Positions 26,317-34,041 of a DNA stretch of 64,000 bases are shown piece by piece. The notes under the pieces were generated by a model, which saw nothing but the letters and a program-made list of their open reading frames with translations, ran no database searches and was not told the origin of the DNA. How positions within the stretch are numbered: the stretch's first letter is position 1; each line of letters starts with the position of its first letter. A program made the position numbers and the translations under genes. Source of the DNA: Hyphomonadaceae bacterium (GTDB lineage Bacteria > Pseudomonadota > Alphaproteobacteria > Caulobacterales > Hyphomonadaceae); the NCBI GenBank assembly GCA_022844345.1, contig JALHLU010000002.1:475028-539027 (forward strand), written 5' to 3'.

Positions 26317-26404
26317 GCGGCTCGCGCTGGCATGACCTAACGGCGCCGCTTGCAGCACCTTCGGGCTGGACTACGCTTAGCGGACAAATTGTTGGGAGGT
26401 CACA

Positions 26405-26815
26405 ATGCCGGATATCGGCTCTACCGAATTCACGATGCTGTGGGCGAGCGTGCTGCTCGGCATCGTCTACCTGCTCGCCTCCGTGCTCGCGAGCGTTGCA
26501 GGGCGCGGCATGCCATGGGCGATGGGCGCGCGCGATGGAACCTGGCCAGAACTCGGCCCCGTCGGCGCACGTCTCGAACGCGCCTGGCGCAACTTCACCG
26601 AAACCTTCCCGCTGTTCGCAGCCGCGATACTGCTTGAAGCGCAGGTCACGCCGGACAGCGATCTCGCCTCGCTCGGCGCCCAACTCTATTTCTGGGGGCG
26701 CGTCGCCTTCCTGCCGCTCTATGCACTGGGTCTGCCGCTGGTCCGCACTTTGGCGTGGACAGTTTCCCTGGCCGGCATCGTGCTCGTGCTGATCTCCTGC
26801 CTGCCCGGCGTGTAG
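26405..26815 (+). CDS. MAPEG-family membrane protein
   Basis: A 136-residue, four-helix inner-membrane protein. The segments WASVLLGIVYLLASVLAS, ERAWRNFTETFPLFAAAILLEA (carrying the family's conserved polar Arg-Asn-x-x-Glu element) and YFWGRVAFLPLYALG match the MAPEG superfamily of glutathione/eicosanoid-type enzymes. The bacterial members' substrates are mostly unknown. GGGAGG lies 5 bases before the ATG. A long hairpin follows 25 bp after the stop. Confidence 0.85.
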   Translation: MPDIGSTEFTMLWASVLLGIVYLLASVLASVAGRGMPWAMGARDGTWPELGPVGARLERAWRNFTETFPLFAAAILLEAQVTPDSDLASLGAQLYFWGRVAFLPLYALGLPLVRTLAWTVSLAGIVLVLISCLPGV

Positions 26816-26840
26816 CCAGGATTACGCAGCCAGCCATGTG

Positions 26841-26873
26841 ATGATCCTTGCCGGCTTGCCCGGCGAGGATCAT
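26841..26873. terminator. 14-bp stem hairpin after the MAPEG gene
   Basis: The arms 26841-26854 and 26860-26873 pair over 14 positions with a single G-T wobble around a 5-nt loop (ATGATCCT...AGGATCAT at the base). It has no T-run. It is either the MAPEG terminator or a dispersed repeat related to the element at 32302-32330, which shares the ATCCTCG core. Confidence 0.5.
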
Positions 26874-26921
26874 GCTCTCGTCCAACAAGCCGCAGATATG
26901 GCGGCGGGCGGGAGGACGCCC

Positions 26922-27908
26922 ATGCTTCACCTGAACCGCCGCACGGCGCTTGCCGCCCTGCTTGGCGCAGCGCCCGCCGCGCTCGGCGGCTATGCCTTCG
27001 CGCAACCTCCGGCCCCGGTCACGGGCACTCGCCTCAGCACGGTCGAGGAGGACGAGGTCGTCATCACCCTCGATGCGTGGACCGACACCTATGGCCGGCC
27101 GACAGCCTCTACCCTGATCAACGGTCAGGGGCCGTTCTCATTCATGGTCGACACCGGCTCCACCACCACGGTGATCGCCGAACGGATCGCCCTCCTCCTC
27201 GGCGTGAAGAGCACCGGCACAGCAACGGTTGCTGGCACGACGGGCACCGCGATCATGCCGGTCGCCATTCTCGACAAGATCCAGACCGGCGCGGTGACGC
27301 GCGAAAATCTGCGCGTCGCCATCCTGCCCGATGCTGGACTATCGCGTGGCGACGGCATCCTCGGAGCCGATGTCTTCGTCGGCAAGCGTCTCGTCTTTGC
27401 CATCCGCGACAAGATCGTGCGGGTCGAGACTTCAAAGCGCTCGACGCGCGCCGCGCCGCGCGGCAACCTTCGCCTGCGCAACGGCATGCTTGCCGAGGTC
27501 GATGGGCGCATCGGGAACATCTCCGCCCGGCTGATGCTGGACACCGGCGCCGATCATTGCATCGCGAACCCTGTCCTGGGAGAAGCACTGAGGTCCGCTT
27601 ATCCGCGGCTCGATCGCATTCCGAAGGTCCGCGTTGTCGGCGTCACCGGCCACAAGATCCTTGGCGAGTACGTGATCCTGCCGCGCGTGAACCTCAAGGC
27701 CTTCAAGGTGGAGGATGCCGGCGCCGTCATCGCGGATGCATCGATCTTCAGGCTTTGGGGACTTGAGTCCGAACCGGCAATGATCGTCGGCGTCAATCTC
27801 CTGTCGCGCTTGTCGCAATTCTCGATTGACTATGGCGCCCGGGTTTTCGACGCCAAGCTGGCCAGCGCCGGAGATCTGATCGCCCGGAACCAGAGCGCAT
27901 TGGGCTGA
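26922..27908 (+). CDS. two-domain retropepsin-like aspartic protease, exported
   Basis: A 328-residue protein with an N-terminal signal containing NRRTALAALLG, which resembles a Tat-type twin-arginine signal, ending near AFAQ. Two retropepsin-like halves follow, each with its own active-site triad: FMVDTGS (Asp77) and LMLDTGAD (Asp207). Retroviral-type proteases usually have one DTG per chain and dimerise; here both are on one chain, as in pepsins. A periplasmic or membrane-side protease role is inferred. The Met at 26922 is chosen because GGGAGGACGCCC precedes it. Confidence 0.8.
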   Translation: MLHLNRRTALAALLGAAPAALGGYAFAQPPAPVTGTRLSTVEEDEVVITLDAWTDTYGRPTASTLINGQGPFSFMVDTGSTTTVIAERIALLLGVKSTGTATVAGTTGTAIMPVAILDKIQTGAVTRENLRVAILPDAGLSRGDGILGADVFVGKRLVFAIRDKIVRVETSKRSTRAAPRGNLRLRNGMLAEVDGRIGNISARLMLDTGADHCIANPVLGEALRSAYPRLDRIPKVRVVGVTGHKILGEYVILPRVNLKAFKVEDAGAVIADASIFRLWGLESEPAMIVGVNLLSRLSQFSIDYGARVFDAKLASAGDLIARNQSALG

Positions 27909-27981
27909 TATCCGGTTCGCTTGCCAAGCCGGGGCGGATGGGTACATGCATCCGGTCTATTCCCTTCGAAAGCCGGATATC
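27907..27981. promoter_or_regulatory. inverted repeats flanking a hairpin in the gltX leader
   Basis: GATATCCGG (27907-27915, overlapping the protease stop) and CCGGATATC (27973-27981, 5 bp before the gltX ATG) are perfect 9-bp inverted repeats. Between them CGGATG-N8-CATCCG (27935-27954) forms a second hairpin. Folded together they would hide the gltX ribosome binding region, so this may be a leader structure, or simply a terminator for the preceding gene. Confidence 0.4.
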
Positions 27982-27986
27982 GAGCC

Positions 27987-29342
27987 ATGACCGTCAAAGT
28001 CCGCTTTGCGCCTTCGCCCACAGGCAAGCTGCACGTCGGAAACATCCGCACTGCGCTGGTGAACTGGCTCTTCGCCAAAGGCCAGGACGGCGTCTTCGTG
28101 CTCCGGATCGACGACACTGACCTTGAGCGCTCGACCAAGGAAAACGAGGACGGCATCCGCCAGGACCTGAGCTGGCTTGGCATGACCTGGGACGAGACTT
28201 TCAAGCAGTCCGAGAAGTTTGATCGTTACACGGCCGCTGCCGAGGAACTGAAGGCCAAGGGCCTGCTCTACCCGTGCTATGAAACCGCCGAGGAACTCGA
28301 ACGCCGCAAGAAGATCGCGCTCAGCCGCGGCAAGCCCCCGGTCTATGATCGCGCAGCCCTCGAACTGACCGATGCCCAGCGCAAGGCGCTGGAAGCGGAA
28401 GGCCGCAAGCCTCATTGGCGCTTCAAGCTGTCGGGCGGCCGGGCCGAATGGCTCGACCTTGTGCGCGGCCAGCAATCGATCGACACGTCTTCCGTGTCAG
28501 ACCCCGTCCTGATCCGCGAGGATGGTTCATTCCTCTACACCATGCCTTCCGTTGTCGACGACATCGACGCAAAGATCACCCACGTGATCCGCGGCGAGGA
28601 TCACGTCACCAACTCCGGCGCGCAGATCGAGATATTTCTTGCCCTCGGCGCCAACCCACCCGAGATGGCGCACATGCCGCTTCTCATCGGCGCGGACGGT
28701 CAGGGTCTGTCGAAGCGCCTCGGCTCGCTCTCGGCGCAGGAGTTGCGCAATAGCGGGTTCGAGCCGCTGGCAATCCTGTCGCTGCTGGCGAAGCTCGGCA
28801 CCTCTGATCCGGTCGAGGCGCGCGACAGCCTGCAACAACTCGCCATGGAGTTTTCGTTCACGAAGATGGGCCGCGCACCGGCCCGGTTCGATGAGAACGA
28901 ACTCAACGGCCTCAACGCCCACATCGTGCACGCGATGGATTTCGCCATCGTCCAGCCGCGGCTTGCGAAGCTGGCCTATGGCGACAAGGCGACGCCGGAA
29001 TTCTGGGACGCGATCCGGAAGAACCTGGTCACCGTGCCGGATGCCGCCCTGTGGCTCACCATCGTCTACGGCGGCGGGCTCACCGGGCCGGATCTGAGCG
29101 ATGAGGACAAGGCCTTCATCGGCGAGGCTGCGAAGGTTTTCCCCGCTGACGACGTAACGCTGGACACCTGGAAGACGTGGACCGATGCCGTGAAGACGAA
29201 GACCGGCCGAAAAGGCAAGCAGCTGTTCATGCCGCTCCGTCTTGTGCTGACCGACCAGGAGCACGGCCCCGAGATGGATCGCATGCTGATGCTTATCGGC
29301 GCCGACAAGGCGCGCGACCGGCTGGCGCAGGCGGCGCCCTAA
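27987..29342 (+). CDS. gltX: glutamate--tRNA ligase (GltX paralogue)
   Basis: A 451-residue class I synthetase attaching glutamate to tRNA. The HIGH-type motif is in RFAPSPTGKLHVGN, the KMSKS-equivalent in GQGLSKRLGS, and the anticodon-binding helical part occupies the C-terminal 150 residues. It is a little shorter than canonical GltX. Many Alphaproteobacteria carry two gltX genes with different tRNA preference, and which one this is cannot be settled here. The start at 27987 fits the conserved N-terminus. A strong bidirectional terminator follows. Confidence 0.95.
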   Translation: MTVKVRFAPSPTGKLHVGNIRTALVNWLFAKGQDGVFVLRIDDTDLERSTKENEDGIRQDLSWLGMTWDETFKQSEKFDRYTAAAEELKAKGLLYPCYETAEELERRKKIALSRGKPPVYDRAALELTDAQRKALEAEGRKPHWRFKLSGGRAEWLDLVRGQQSIDTSSVSDPVLIREDGSFLYTMPSVVDDIDAKITHVIRGEDHVTNSGAQIEIFLALGANPPEMAHMPLLIGADGQGLSKRLGSLSAQELRNSGFEPLAILSLLAKLGTSDPVEARDSLQQLAMEFSFTKMGRAPARFDENELNGLNAHIVHAMDFAIVQPRLAKLAYGDKATPEFWDAIRKNLVTVPDAALWLTIVYGGGLTGPDLSDEDKAFIGEAAKVFPADDVTLDTWKTWTDAVKTKTGRKGKQLFMPLRLVLTDQEHGPEMDRMLMLIGADKARDRLAQAAP

Positions 29343-29366
29343 ACCGGCAGCGATGGCCACAAACGA

Positions 29367-29394
29367 AAACAGGAGCGCAGAGGCGCTCCTGTTT
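29367..29394. terminator. bidirectional intrinsic terminator between gltX and the Gfo/Idh gene
   Basis: A perfect 12-bp stem (AAACAGGAGCGC, loop AGAG, GCGCTCCTGTTT) with A-rich sequence on the left and TTT on the right. It sits 24 bp after the gltX stop and 23 bp after the stop of the convergent oxidoreductase gene, and can serve both strands. Confidence 0.85.
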
Positions 29395-29417
29395 CCCAGC
29401 CAATTGCAGTGTAAGAC

Positions 29418-30398
29418 CTACGCCGCGACAGTCTCCGCCATCGCACAGCCTTCGACCATTTCGGCCATCGCAGCCGCACGGGCGCCGACGCCGCCGGTGA
29501 TCACCGGGGCCGCACGGCCCTGGATCGCCGCCACGAAAGCCTCGTCAGCTGCCTTCAGCGGATCCGGCAGGATCGCGGACACATCAGCGCGAATGTCGAA
29601 CGCCGTGGCGTTCTTCACCGTGCGCGTCAGGAAGTCGATCTCGACCACGCCCGAGGCGTATTCAATGCGCATCCAGCGCTCGCGCTTCTCGGCGCAACGT
29701 GAAGCCGTCAGGCGGGCATGACCGCCGCCGGCAAACATCAGTTCAGCCGAAGCATGGTCGAGCAGGCGCGTGTGAGCGGAATGGCCCGAGCCATCAGCGC
29801 CGCGCACATCGCCACCGAACAGTTCGGCGGTCAGGTCTAGATCGTGGATCATGAGGTCGAATACGACGCTCACATCCTCGCAGCGGCCCTCGGGCGATGC
29901 CGGGCCCATGCGGACAGCCTCGACGCGCTTGGGACGCTCGCCCGTGGCGAACAGGCCCATCGCCTCGAACACCAGACGCTCCTGGTGGCCAACGGAAAGA
30001 ACGAGGTCCCGGTCCAGCGCCAGTTTCGCCAGCGAGCGGGCTTCCGAACCGGTCAGCGCCAGCGGCTTTTCGACCAGCGCGTGCTTGCCGGCTTCCAGAG
30101 CCTTGCGCGTGAGAATGGCGTGGGACGAGGCCGGCGTCGCGATCACCAGCGCATCGCAGGCGTTGGCGATGGCGTCGAACGAGGAGAACACCTCGCCCTT
30201 GCCAATCTTGGCGACCAGCTTGCCAGCATTCTCGGAATTCAGATCGAAGACGCCGACAAATTCGGCATGGAAGCTGGAGGCAAATTTCTGGGCATGATAG
30301 CCGCCGAACACACCCGCACCGATGACGCCAACCCGGACCCTGCCCTGGTGACTGCCGACGACGGTGGCCGTTCTGGCCGCAGATTCGATACGCTTCAC
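29418..30398 (-). CDS. Gfo/Idh/MocA-family NAD(P)-dependent oxidoreductase
   Basis: A 326-residue sugar-dehydrogenase-type protein. The Rossmann loop VGVIGAGVFGGYHAQKF and the EKPL motif (HALVEKPLALTG) are intact, and the C-terminal GFO_IDH_MocA domain includes VFDLMIHDLDLTAELFG. The substrate is probably a sugar or an inositol-like compound. The GTG start at 30398 is chosen because GGAGGG stands 8 bases upstream; an upstream in-frame start at 30503 would give an Arg-rich extension with no ribosome site. The long non-coding region upstream probably contains its promoter. Confidence 0.88.
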   Translation of the reverse strand: MKRIESAARTATVVGSHQGRVRVGVIGAGVFGGYHAQKFASSFHAEFVGVFDLNSENAGKLVAKIGKGEVFSSFDAIANACDALVIATPASSHAILTRKALEAGKHALVEKPLALTGSEARSLAKLALDRDLVLSVGHQERLVFEAMGLFATGERPKRVEAVRMGPASPEGRCEDVSVVFDLMIHDLDLTAELFGGDVRGADGSGHSAHTRLLDHASAELMFAGGGHARLTASRCAEKRERWMRIEYASGVVEIDFLTRTVKNATAFDIRADVSAILPDPLKAADEAFVAAIQGRAAPVITGGVGARAAAMAEMVEGCAMAETVAA

Positions 30399-30925
30399 TG
30401 AACACACCCTCCGACGCGCCTTGCGGCGTGGATGGAGCAGATACGCGAACATCGCGCCTGCACAATGAGCCGCGCCATCAAGCTTGGTTACGGTATCTTT
30501 CAATCCGTATATGTTTGATTTTATGTGTTATTTATCCACACCGCGCCGATTGCGTGTGTGCGGCAATTTCACTGCGCGTGATGTGATCGGTAACACTCCG
30601 TGAGCCTTCGCCGGACGGTCCCGAAACGACCGGAATCGAACCGGGCGGCCCACCTTCATGTTTAGCTGGATTTACGAAGCCCAAATCAGTAACCAGCATG
30701 CTTGGCTGTGGTTTGGTCGGGCGCGCTTGCTACCGGCCCCGCGGCGCGGAGGAATGAACGCCAGCATGATCGATATTCCCGGCTAGCCTCCTATATTGTC
30801 CCAAGGGGCGAACCACCTCGCCCTGCAACTTCCCAGTATCAAGATCACCCCTGCCGCGCTGAACGCGGCCGTATGTCAGCCTCCGGCCGCCCCTGCGCGG
30901 CCTCACCTTGAAAGAAGACCCGCCT
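30399..30925. other. 527-bp intergenic region, no recognised gene
   Basis: This is the largest gap in the window, between divergent genes. It has an AT-rich block (30500-30540) and several small hairpins: CGGTC/GACCG around 30617, GGGCGA/TCGCCC around 30805, and GCCGCG/CGCGGC around 30854. A ten-codon frame preceded directly by GGAGGA starts at 30754. A sequence resembling a tRNA T-arm near 30635 on the minus strand has no matching acceptor or anticodon arm. I see no protein gene of normal size. Confidence 0.6.
30532..30540 (+). promoter_or_regulatory. perfect DnaA-box consensus
   Basis: TTATCCACA matches the DnaA-box consensus exactly and sits at the edge of the most AT-rich patch of the 527-bp gap. 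A single box is not an origin; it may regulate a flanking promoter or be chance. Confidence 0.4.
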
Positions 30926-31831
30926 ATGGCCCGCCTGTTCGACAGCTATGTGATGGTGGACTGGAGCGCCGCCTCCAAGCCTGCCACCGGCGCCGACTCC
31001 ATCTGGATCGGCGCGATGACGCCGGACTCGCGCCTGAAGCTGGCCTTCAAGGCGACGAACCCGCCCACGCGCGCCAAAGCCATCGAGGAGCTGAACGAAT
31101 TGCTCGGCCGCTGCCTCAAGCGGGGCGACCGCGTCCTCATGGGCGTTGATTTCCCGCTCGGCTTTCCGGCCGGCACGTCCGCCGCGCTCAAGCTGAAGAG
31201 CGAACCCTGGCAGGGCATCCGCGAATTCCTTCTCAAGGAAATGAAGGACAAGCCGGACAACGCAAACAACCGCTTTGCCCTCGCAGCGATGATGAACCGC
31301 CGCATCTCGGACGGCCCCTTCCCGTTCTGGGGCTGCTCGAAGAAGGACGAACTCGCGACGCTGTCGATCAAGAAAACGCGGGAGCACGGCCCGAAGGATA
31401 TCGGCGAGTTCCGCATCGTCGAGACCGCCGCCATGGAAGCGAAGAAAGCCCGGCCCCAACCGGTCTGGAAGATCGCCTATGCCGGCGCCATTGGCGGCCA
31501 GACCATGACCGGCATCCCGGCCATGGAGCGTCTGCGGGAGAAGATTCCCTCCCTGAAGATCTGGCCGTTCGACCTGCCGCTCGCCAAGCTCGACAGTGAA
31601 GGGCTGGGCGACGCACGCGTCGTCGTGGCGGAGGTGCTGACCACGCTGAATTCCACCAACCAGCAGGCCAGCGAAATCCGCGACGAGGCCCAGGTCCGCA
31701 CGCTGTGCGAGGCCCTAGCGGAACGTGACGCTAGCGGAAAGCTAGGCTCGCTTTTTGCGGGAGAAGCAAAGCTCACTGACGCCCAGAAGGCGGCGGTGAC
31801 GTCTGAGGAAGGTTGGATTCTGGGGATTTAA
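30926..31831 (+). CDS. RNase-H-like-fold hypothetical protein (DUF429-like)
   Basis: A 301-residue cytosolic protein. It opens with FDSYVMVDWSAASKPATGADSIWIG, whose VDWSA strand with an early Asp and a later VLMGVDFPLGFPAG (second Asp) follow the RNase-H-like fold of DUF429-type proteins. Similar proteins in other Alphaproteobacteria are sometimes annotated as molybdopterin-related, without proof. A TTG start 6 codons upstream is possible; the ATG at 30926 is preferred for its closeness to the conserved part. It precedes the HU gene by 100 bp. Confidence 0.65.
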   Translation: MARLFDSYVMVDWSAASKPATGADSIWIGAMTPDSRLKLAFKATNPPTRAKAIEELNELLGRCLKRGDRVLMGVDFPLGFPAGTSAALKLKSEPWQGIREFLLKEMKDKPDNANNRFALAAMMNRRISDGPFPFWGCSKKDELATLSIKKTREHGPKDIGEFRIVETAAMEAKKARPQPVWKIAYAGAIGGQTMTGIPAMERLREKIPSLKIWPFDLPLAKLDSEGLGDARVVVAEVLTTLNSTNQQASEIRDEAQVRTLCEALAERDASGKLGSLFAGEAKLTDAQKAAVTSEEGWILGI

Positions 31832-31895
31832 TCGCCCCGTTCCCTCAACGTCAGTATTGAAGAATCGTGACAGCGTGATCCTGATCTCTCCCAGA

Positions 31896-31910
31896 AGGCG
31901 TTGAACGCCT
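31896..31910. promoter_or_regulatory. palindrome in the HU-gene leader
   Basis: AGGCGTT-G-AACGCCT is a perfect 7-bp-arm dyad, 21 bp before the HU start codon and just ahead of the ribosome site (GGGAGGGACC). It may be an operator, or a hairpin at the start of the mRNA. Confidence 0.4.
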
Positions 31911-31931
31911 CGGCACGGGAGGGACCAGCTC

Positions 31932-32201
31932 ATGAACAAGTCCGACCTCATCAAGTCCATCGCGGATTCGACCGGCGTGAAACAGGCGGAAGCCACACGC
32001 ATGGTCGACGCCGTGTTCGACACGATCACCGGCGCGCTGCGAAAACAGGAGACAGTGACGATCTCCGGCTTCGGCAGCTTCGTCGCGAAAACGCGCGTGG
32101 CGCGTGACGGGCGCAACCCCGCAACCGGCGCCACCATCAAGATTCCCTCTCGCACAGCCGTCACCTTCAAGGCGGCGGCGGCGATGAAGGATCTCAAATA
32201 A
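31932..32201 (+). CDS. HU-family histone-like DNA-binding protein
   Basis: An 89-residue nucleoid protein of standard HU length. It starts MNKSDLIKSIADSTGVKQAEA, has the FGSF turn of the dimer core (TISGFGSFVAKTR) and the DNA-binding beta-arm with the RNPATGATIKIP signature. It bends and compacts DNA as a dimer. A strong ribosome site (GGGAGGG) and a long stem-loop directly after the stop frame it as a single-gene unit. Whether it is the alpha/beta HU or an IHF-like paralogue cannot be told, but the arm signature is HU. Confidence 0.96.
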   Translation: MNKSDLIKSIADSTGVKQAEATRMVDAVFDTITGALRKQETVTISGFGSFVAKTRVARDGRNPATGATIKIPSRTAVTFKAAAAMKDLK

Positions 32202-32257
32202 CCAACCGTGCCATTCTCGGGTAGGCGCGCAGCACTCATCCCGAGAACCCCGGTTGG
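32202..32257 (+). terminator. compound stem-loop directly after the HU gene
   Basis: CCAACCG (32202-32208) pairs with CGGTTGG (32251-32257), and inside it TTCTCGGG (32214-32221) pairs with CCCGAGAA (32240-32247). The outer arm begins on the base after the HU stop codon. It lacks a T-run. Likely a terminator or an mRNA-stabilising 3' structure. Confidence 0.6.
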
Positions 32258-32301
32258 CTGCGCCGCAGGGAATGTCAGCCAATCCCCACGAATTGAGAAC
32301 A

Positions 32302-32330
32302 GTCATCCTCGGCACAAGGCCGAGGATGAC
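32302..32330. repeat. dispersed inverted repeat (GTCATCCTCGG type)
   Basis: GTCATCCTCGGC and GCCGAGGATGAC form a perfect 12-bp stem around a 5-nt loop (ACAAG). This is a common dispersed intergenic element of Alphaproteobacteria. It lies between the convergent HU and MATE genes and could also end transcription of the latter. Confidence 0.75.
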
Positions 32331-32346
32331 ACCCGGGATGCGGCGC

Positions 32347-33765
32347 CTAATGTCCCCCCATATCGACCTTCACGCCTGCAGCGATGCGATCGGCCACGCT
32401 GCGGCTCTTGATCTCCAGCGCCAGCACCTGCCCCACGCCCGCCGCGATGGAGGCGATACTGATGCCGATGAACACGCCCCAGACGCCAAGGTCCATGCCG
32501 CCCGGAACGCGATCAGGACCGAAGGCCAGCCACACGCACAACGGCAGCATCACGACGATGTAGCTGCCGACATGAATGATGGTCGGCAGCCACACGACGC
32601 CCTGCGCCCGCTGGCCCATCGCGCCCACAACCTGCAGGCCGTCAAACAGCGTAACGAACGCGGCAAACGCCAGCATCAGCGCGAGGGCCGGCATCAGCAG
32701 CACCGGATCATCGGCCCCGCCCGCCTGCGCCTCGGGCCCGCTCAACAGCCAGACCGCCAGCGGATCTCGCACCAGCACCAGCATCGCCGCCAGGACGAGA
32801 CCGACCACGACAGACGCCACTACGCCAAGGCGCGCCGCCTCGCGAACGCCTTGAGCTTCCTTGCGGCCAAAGCGCTCGGCCACGCGCACACTCGTCGCCG
32901 TGCCCATGCCCATGTAGATCATGAAGATCACGCCCATCATCTGCACGGCAAGGCCATAGATCGTTCCCGCCTCGATCGAGACCAGCGTCGCGATCACGAA
33001 CGTCATGTTGAACGCGCCCCACTCCGCTGCGTTGGCGACTCCCGTGCCGACGCCCACCTTGTTCTGGCGGATGAACTCGCCCTGCGGCCCCTTGGGCGAA
33101 GGCTTGTAGGCCGGTGTCACAAACGCGATGATCACCAGGAACGACAGCATCATGAAAATGCGCGATCCCGTCGTCGCCCATGCCACGCCGGCCGCGCCGT
33201 ATTGCGGCACGAGCACGAGGTCCAGCACCAGGTTCAGCAGCACGGCGGTCATTGAAACAGCGGTGACGAGATTGGGCTTGCGCAACGCCTCGAGATACAT
33301 CGAGCACGCCATGCCAAGCATATGCCCCACCGTGCCCAGCGCGAGGATCTTGGTCGTATCGGTGATCGGCCCGACGAGATCGTCAGCGAAGCCGAACGCA
33401 CGAACCAGCGGCTCTGCGATCATGAAGACCAGCAACGTGGCCAGCACCCCGTAAAGCGCGCCCACCCACAGGCCACGACGCAGGATACGCCCCGTCTCGT
33501 CGGCCTTGCCGGATCCGCTGAGTTCGGCCGACAGCACTGACACGCCGAGCATCAGGCCCATGCCGAAGCCCATGGTGACGCCGCTCGGCAGCCAGCCATT
33601 GAGCACAAGCGGCAGCTGACCCGGCGCATGCTGCGCGAGCACGATGGCGTCCGTCAGGCCCATCAGCATGAAGGAGGCGCGCGACATCGCCACCGGAACG
33701 GCAAGCCGCGTCAGATCGAGGATTTCCCTGGGGCTGGCCCAGGCCGGAAGGCGTCCGGATGTCAT
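32347..33765 (-). CDS. MATE-family multidrug/cation efflux transporter
   Basis: A 472-residue inner-membrane protein with the 12-helix MATE layout. Helix 1 contains LTRLAVPVAMSRASFMLMGLTDAIVLAQH, and the second half repeats the pattern from about residue 235 (VGVGTGVANAAEWGAFNMTFVIATLVSIEAGTIYGLAVQ). Such carriers export drugs or metabolites in exchange for H+ or Na+. The ATG at 33765 is chosen because GAGGAG lies 8 bases upstream. A possible leader peptide and hairpin precede it, hinting at translation-sensitive control. Confidence 0.93.
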   Translation of the reverse strand: MTSGRLPAWASPREILDLTRLAVPVAMSRASFMLMGLTDAIVLAQHAPGQLPLVLNGWLPSGVTMGFGMGLMLGVSVLSAELSGSGKADETGRILRRGLWVGALYGVLATLLVFMIAEPLVRAFGFADDLVGPITDTTKILALGTVGHMLGMACSMYLEALRKPNLVTAVSMTAVLLNLVLDLVLVPQYGAAGVAWATTGSRIFMMLSFLVIIAFVTPAYKPSPKGPQGEFIRQNKVGVGTGVANAAEWGAFNMTFVIATLVSIEAGTIYGLAVQMMGVIFMIYMGMGTATSVRVAERFGRKEAQGVREAARLGVVASVVVGLVLAAMLVLVRDPLAVWLLSGPEAQAGGADDPVLLMPALALMLAFAAFVTLFDGLQVVGAMGQRAQGVVWLPTIIHVGSYIVVMLPLCVWLAFGPDRVPGGMDLGVWGVFIGISIASIAAGVGQVLALEIKSRSVADRIAAGVKVDMGGH

Positions 33766-33826
33766 GCAGGTTTCTCCTCGGCGCACTCTTTCGGCGCGCC
33801 TGCTGGAACTTGGTGGGTCGTGGGGA

Positions 33827-33846
33827 TGTCCCGCAATGGAGGGACA
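33827..33846 (-). promoter_or_regulatory. hairpin between candidate leader peptide and MATE gene
   Basis: TGTCCC-N8-GGGACA forms a 6-bp stem 61 bp upstream of the MATE start and 13 bp beyond the stop of the short frame at 33860-33919. Its position is what an attenuator or anti-ribosome-site structure would need. Confidence 0.4.
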
Positions 33847-33859
33847 GGCGGCTTAGCGC

Positions 33860-33919
33860 TTAGCGGTCGCGGGAAACGCAGACCGGTACGGCGGCGGTGG
33901 GAAGGACGACTGAATTCAT
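33860..33919 (-). CDS. candidate 19-aa leader peptide upstream of the MATE exporter
   Basis: MNSVVLPTAAVPVCVSRDR is preceded by an unusually strong ribosome site (GAGGAGGGGAG, 4 bases before the ATG) and ends in TAA, with a second TAA four bases later. It lies 94 bp before the MATE start on the same strand, with a hairpin in between. This layout is typical of leader peptides that couple ribosome stalling to expression of the next gene. No family is recognised. Without evidence of conservation it stays a candidate. Confidence 0.45.
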   Translation of the reverse strand: MNSVVLPTAAVPVCVSRDR

Positions 33920-34041
33920 GCGACTCCCCTCCTCAACAAGGCCAGCGGCTGCAGGCTTGTCCACGATCCGGCCCGATCTGGCAAGCCCGCGTGCGGCGGT
34001 TCAATGCGATGTGATTATGACGAACTGCAGTCCCCGCAGCG

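Noticed and set aside
30500-30560. Replication origin at the DnaA box
   Set aside because: Only one consensus box is present and no origin-linked genes (dnaA, hemE, parAB, gidA) flank the gap.
30620-30660. Sequence like a tRNA T-arm (GGTTCGATTCC on the minus strand)
   Set aside because: No acceptor stem, D-arm or anticodon arm can be formed around it, and no tmRNA tag frame is present nearby.
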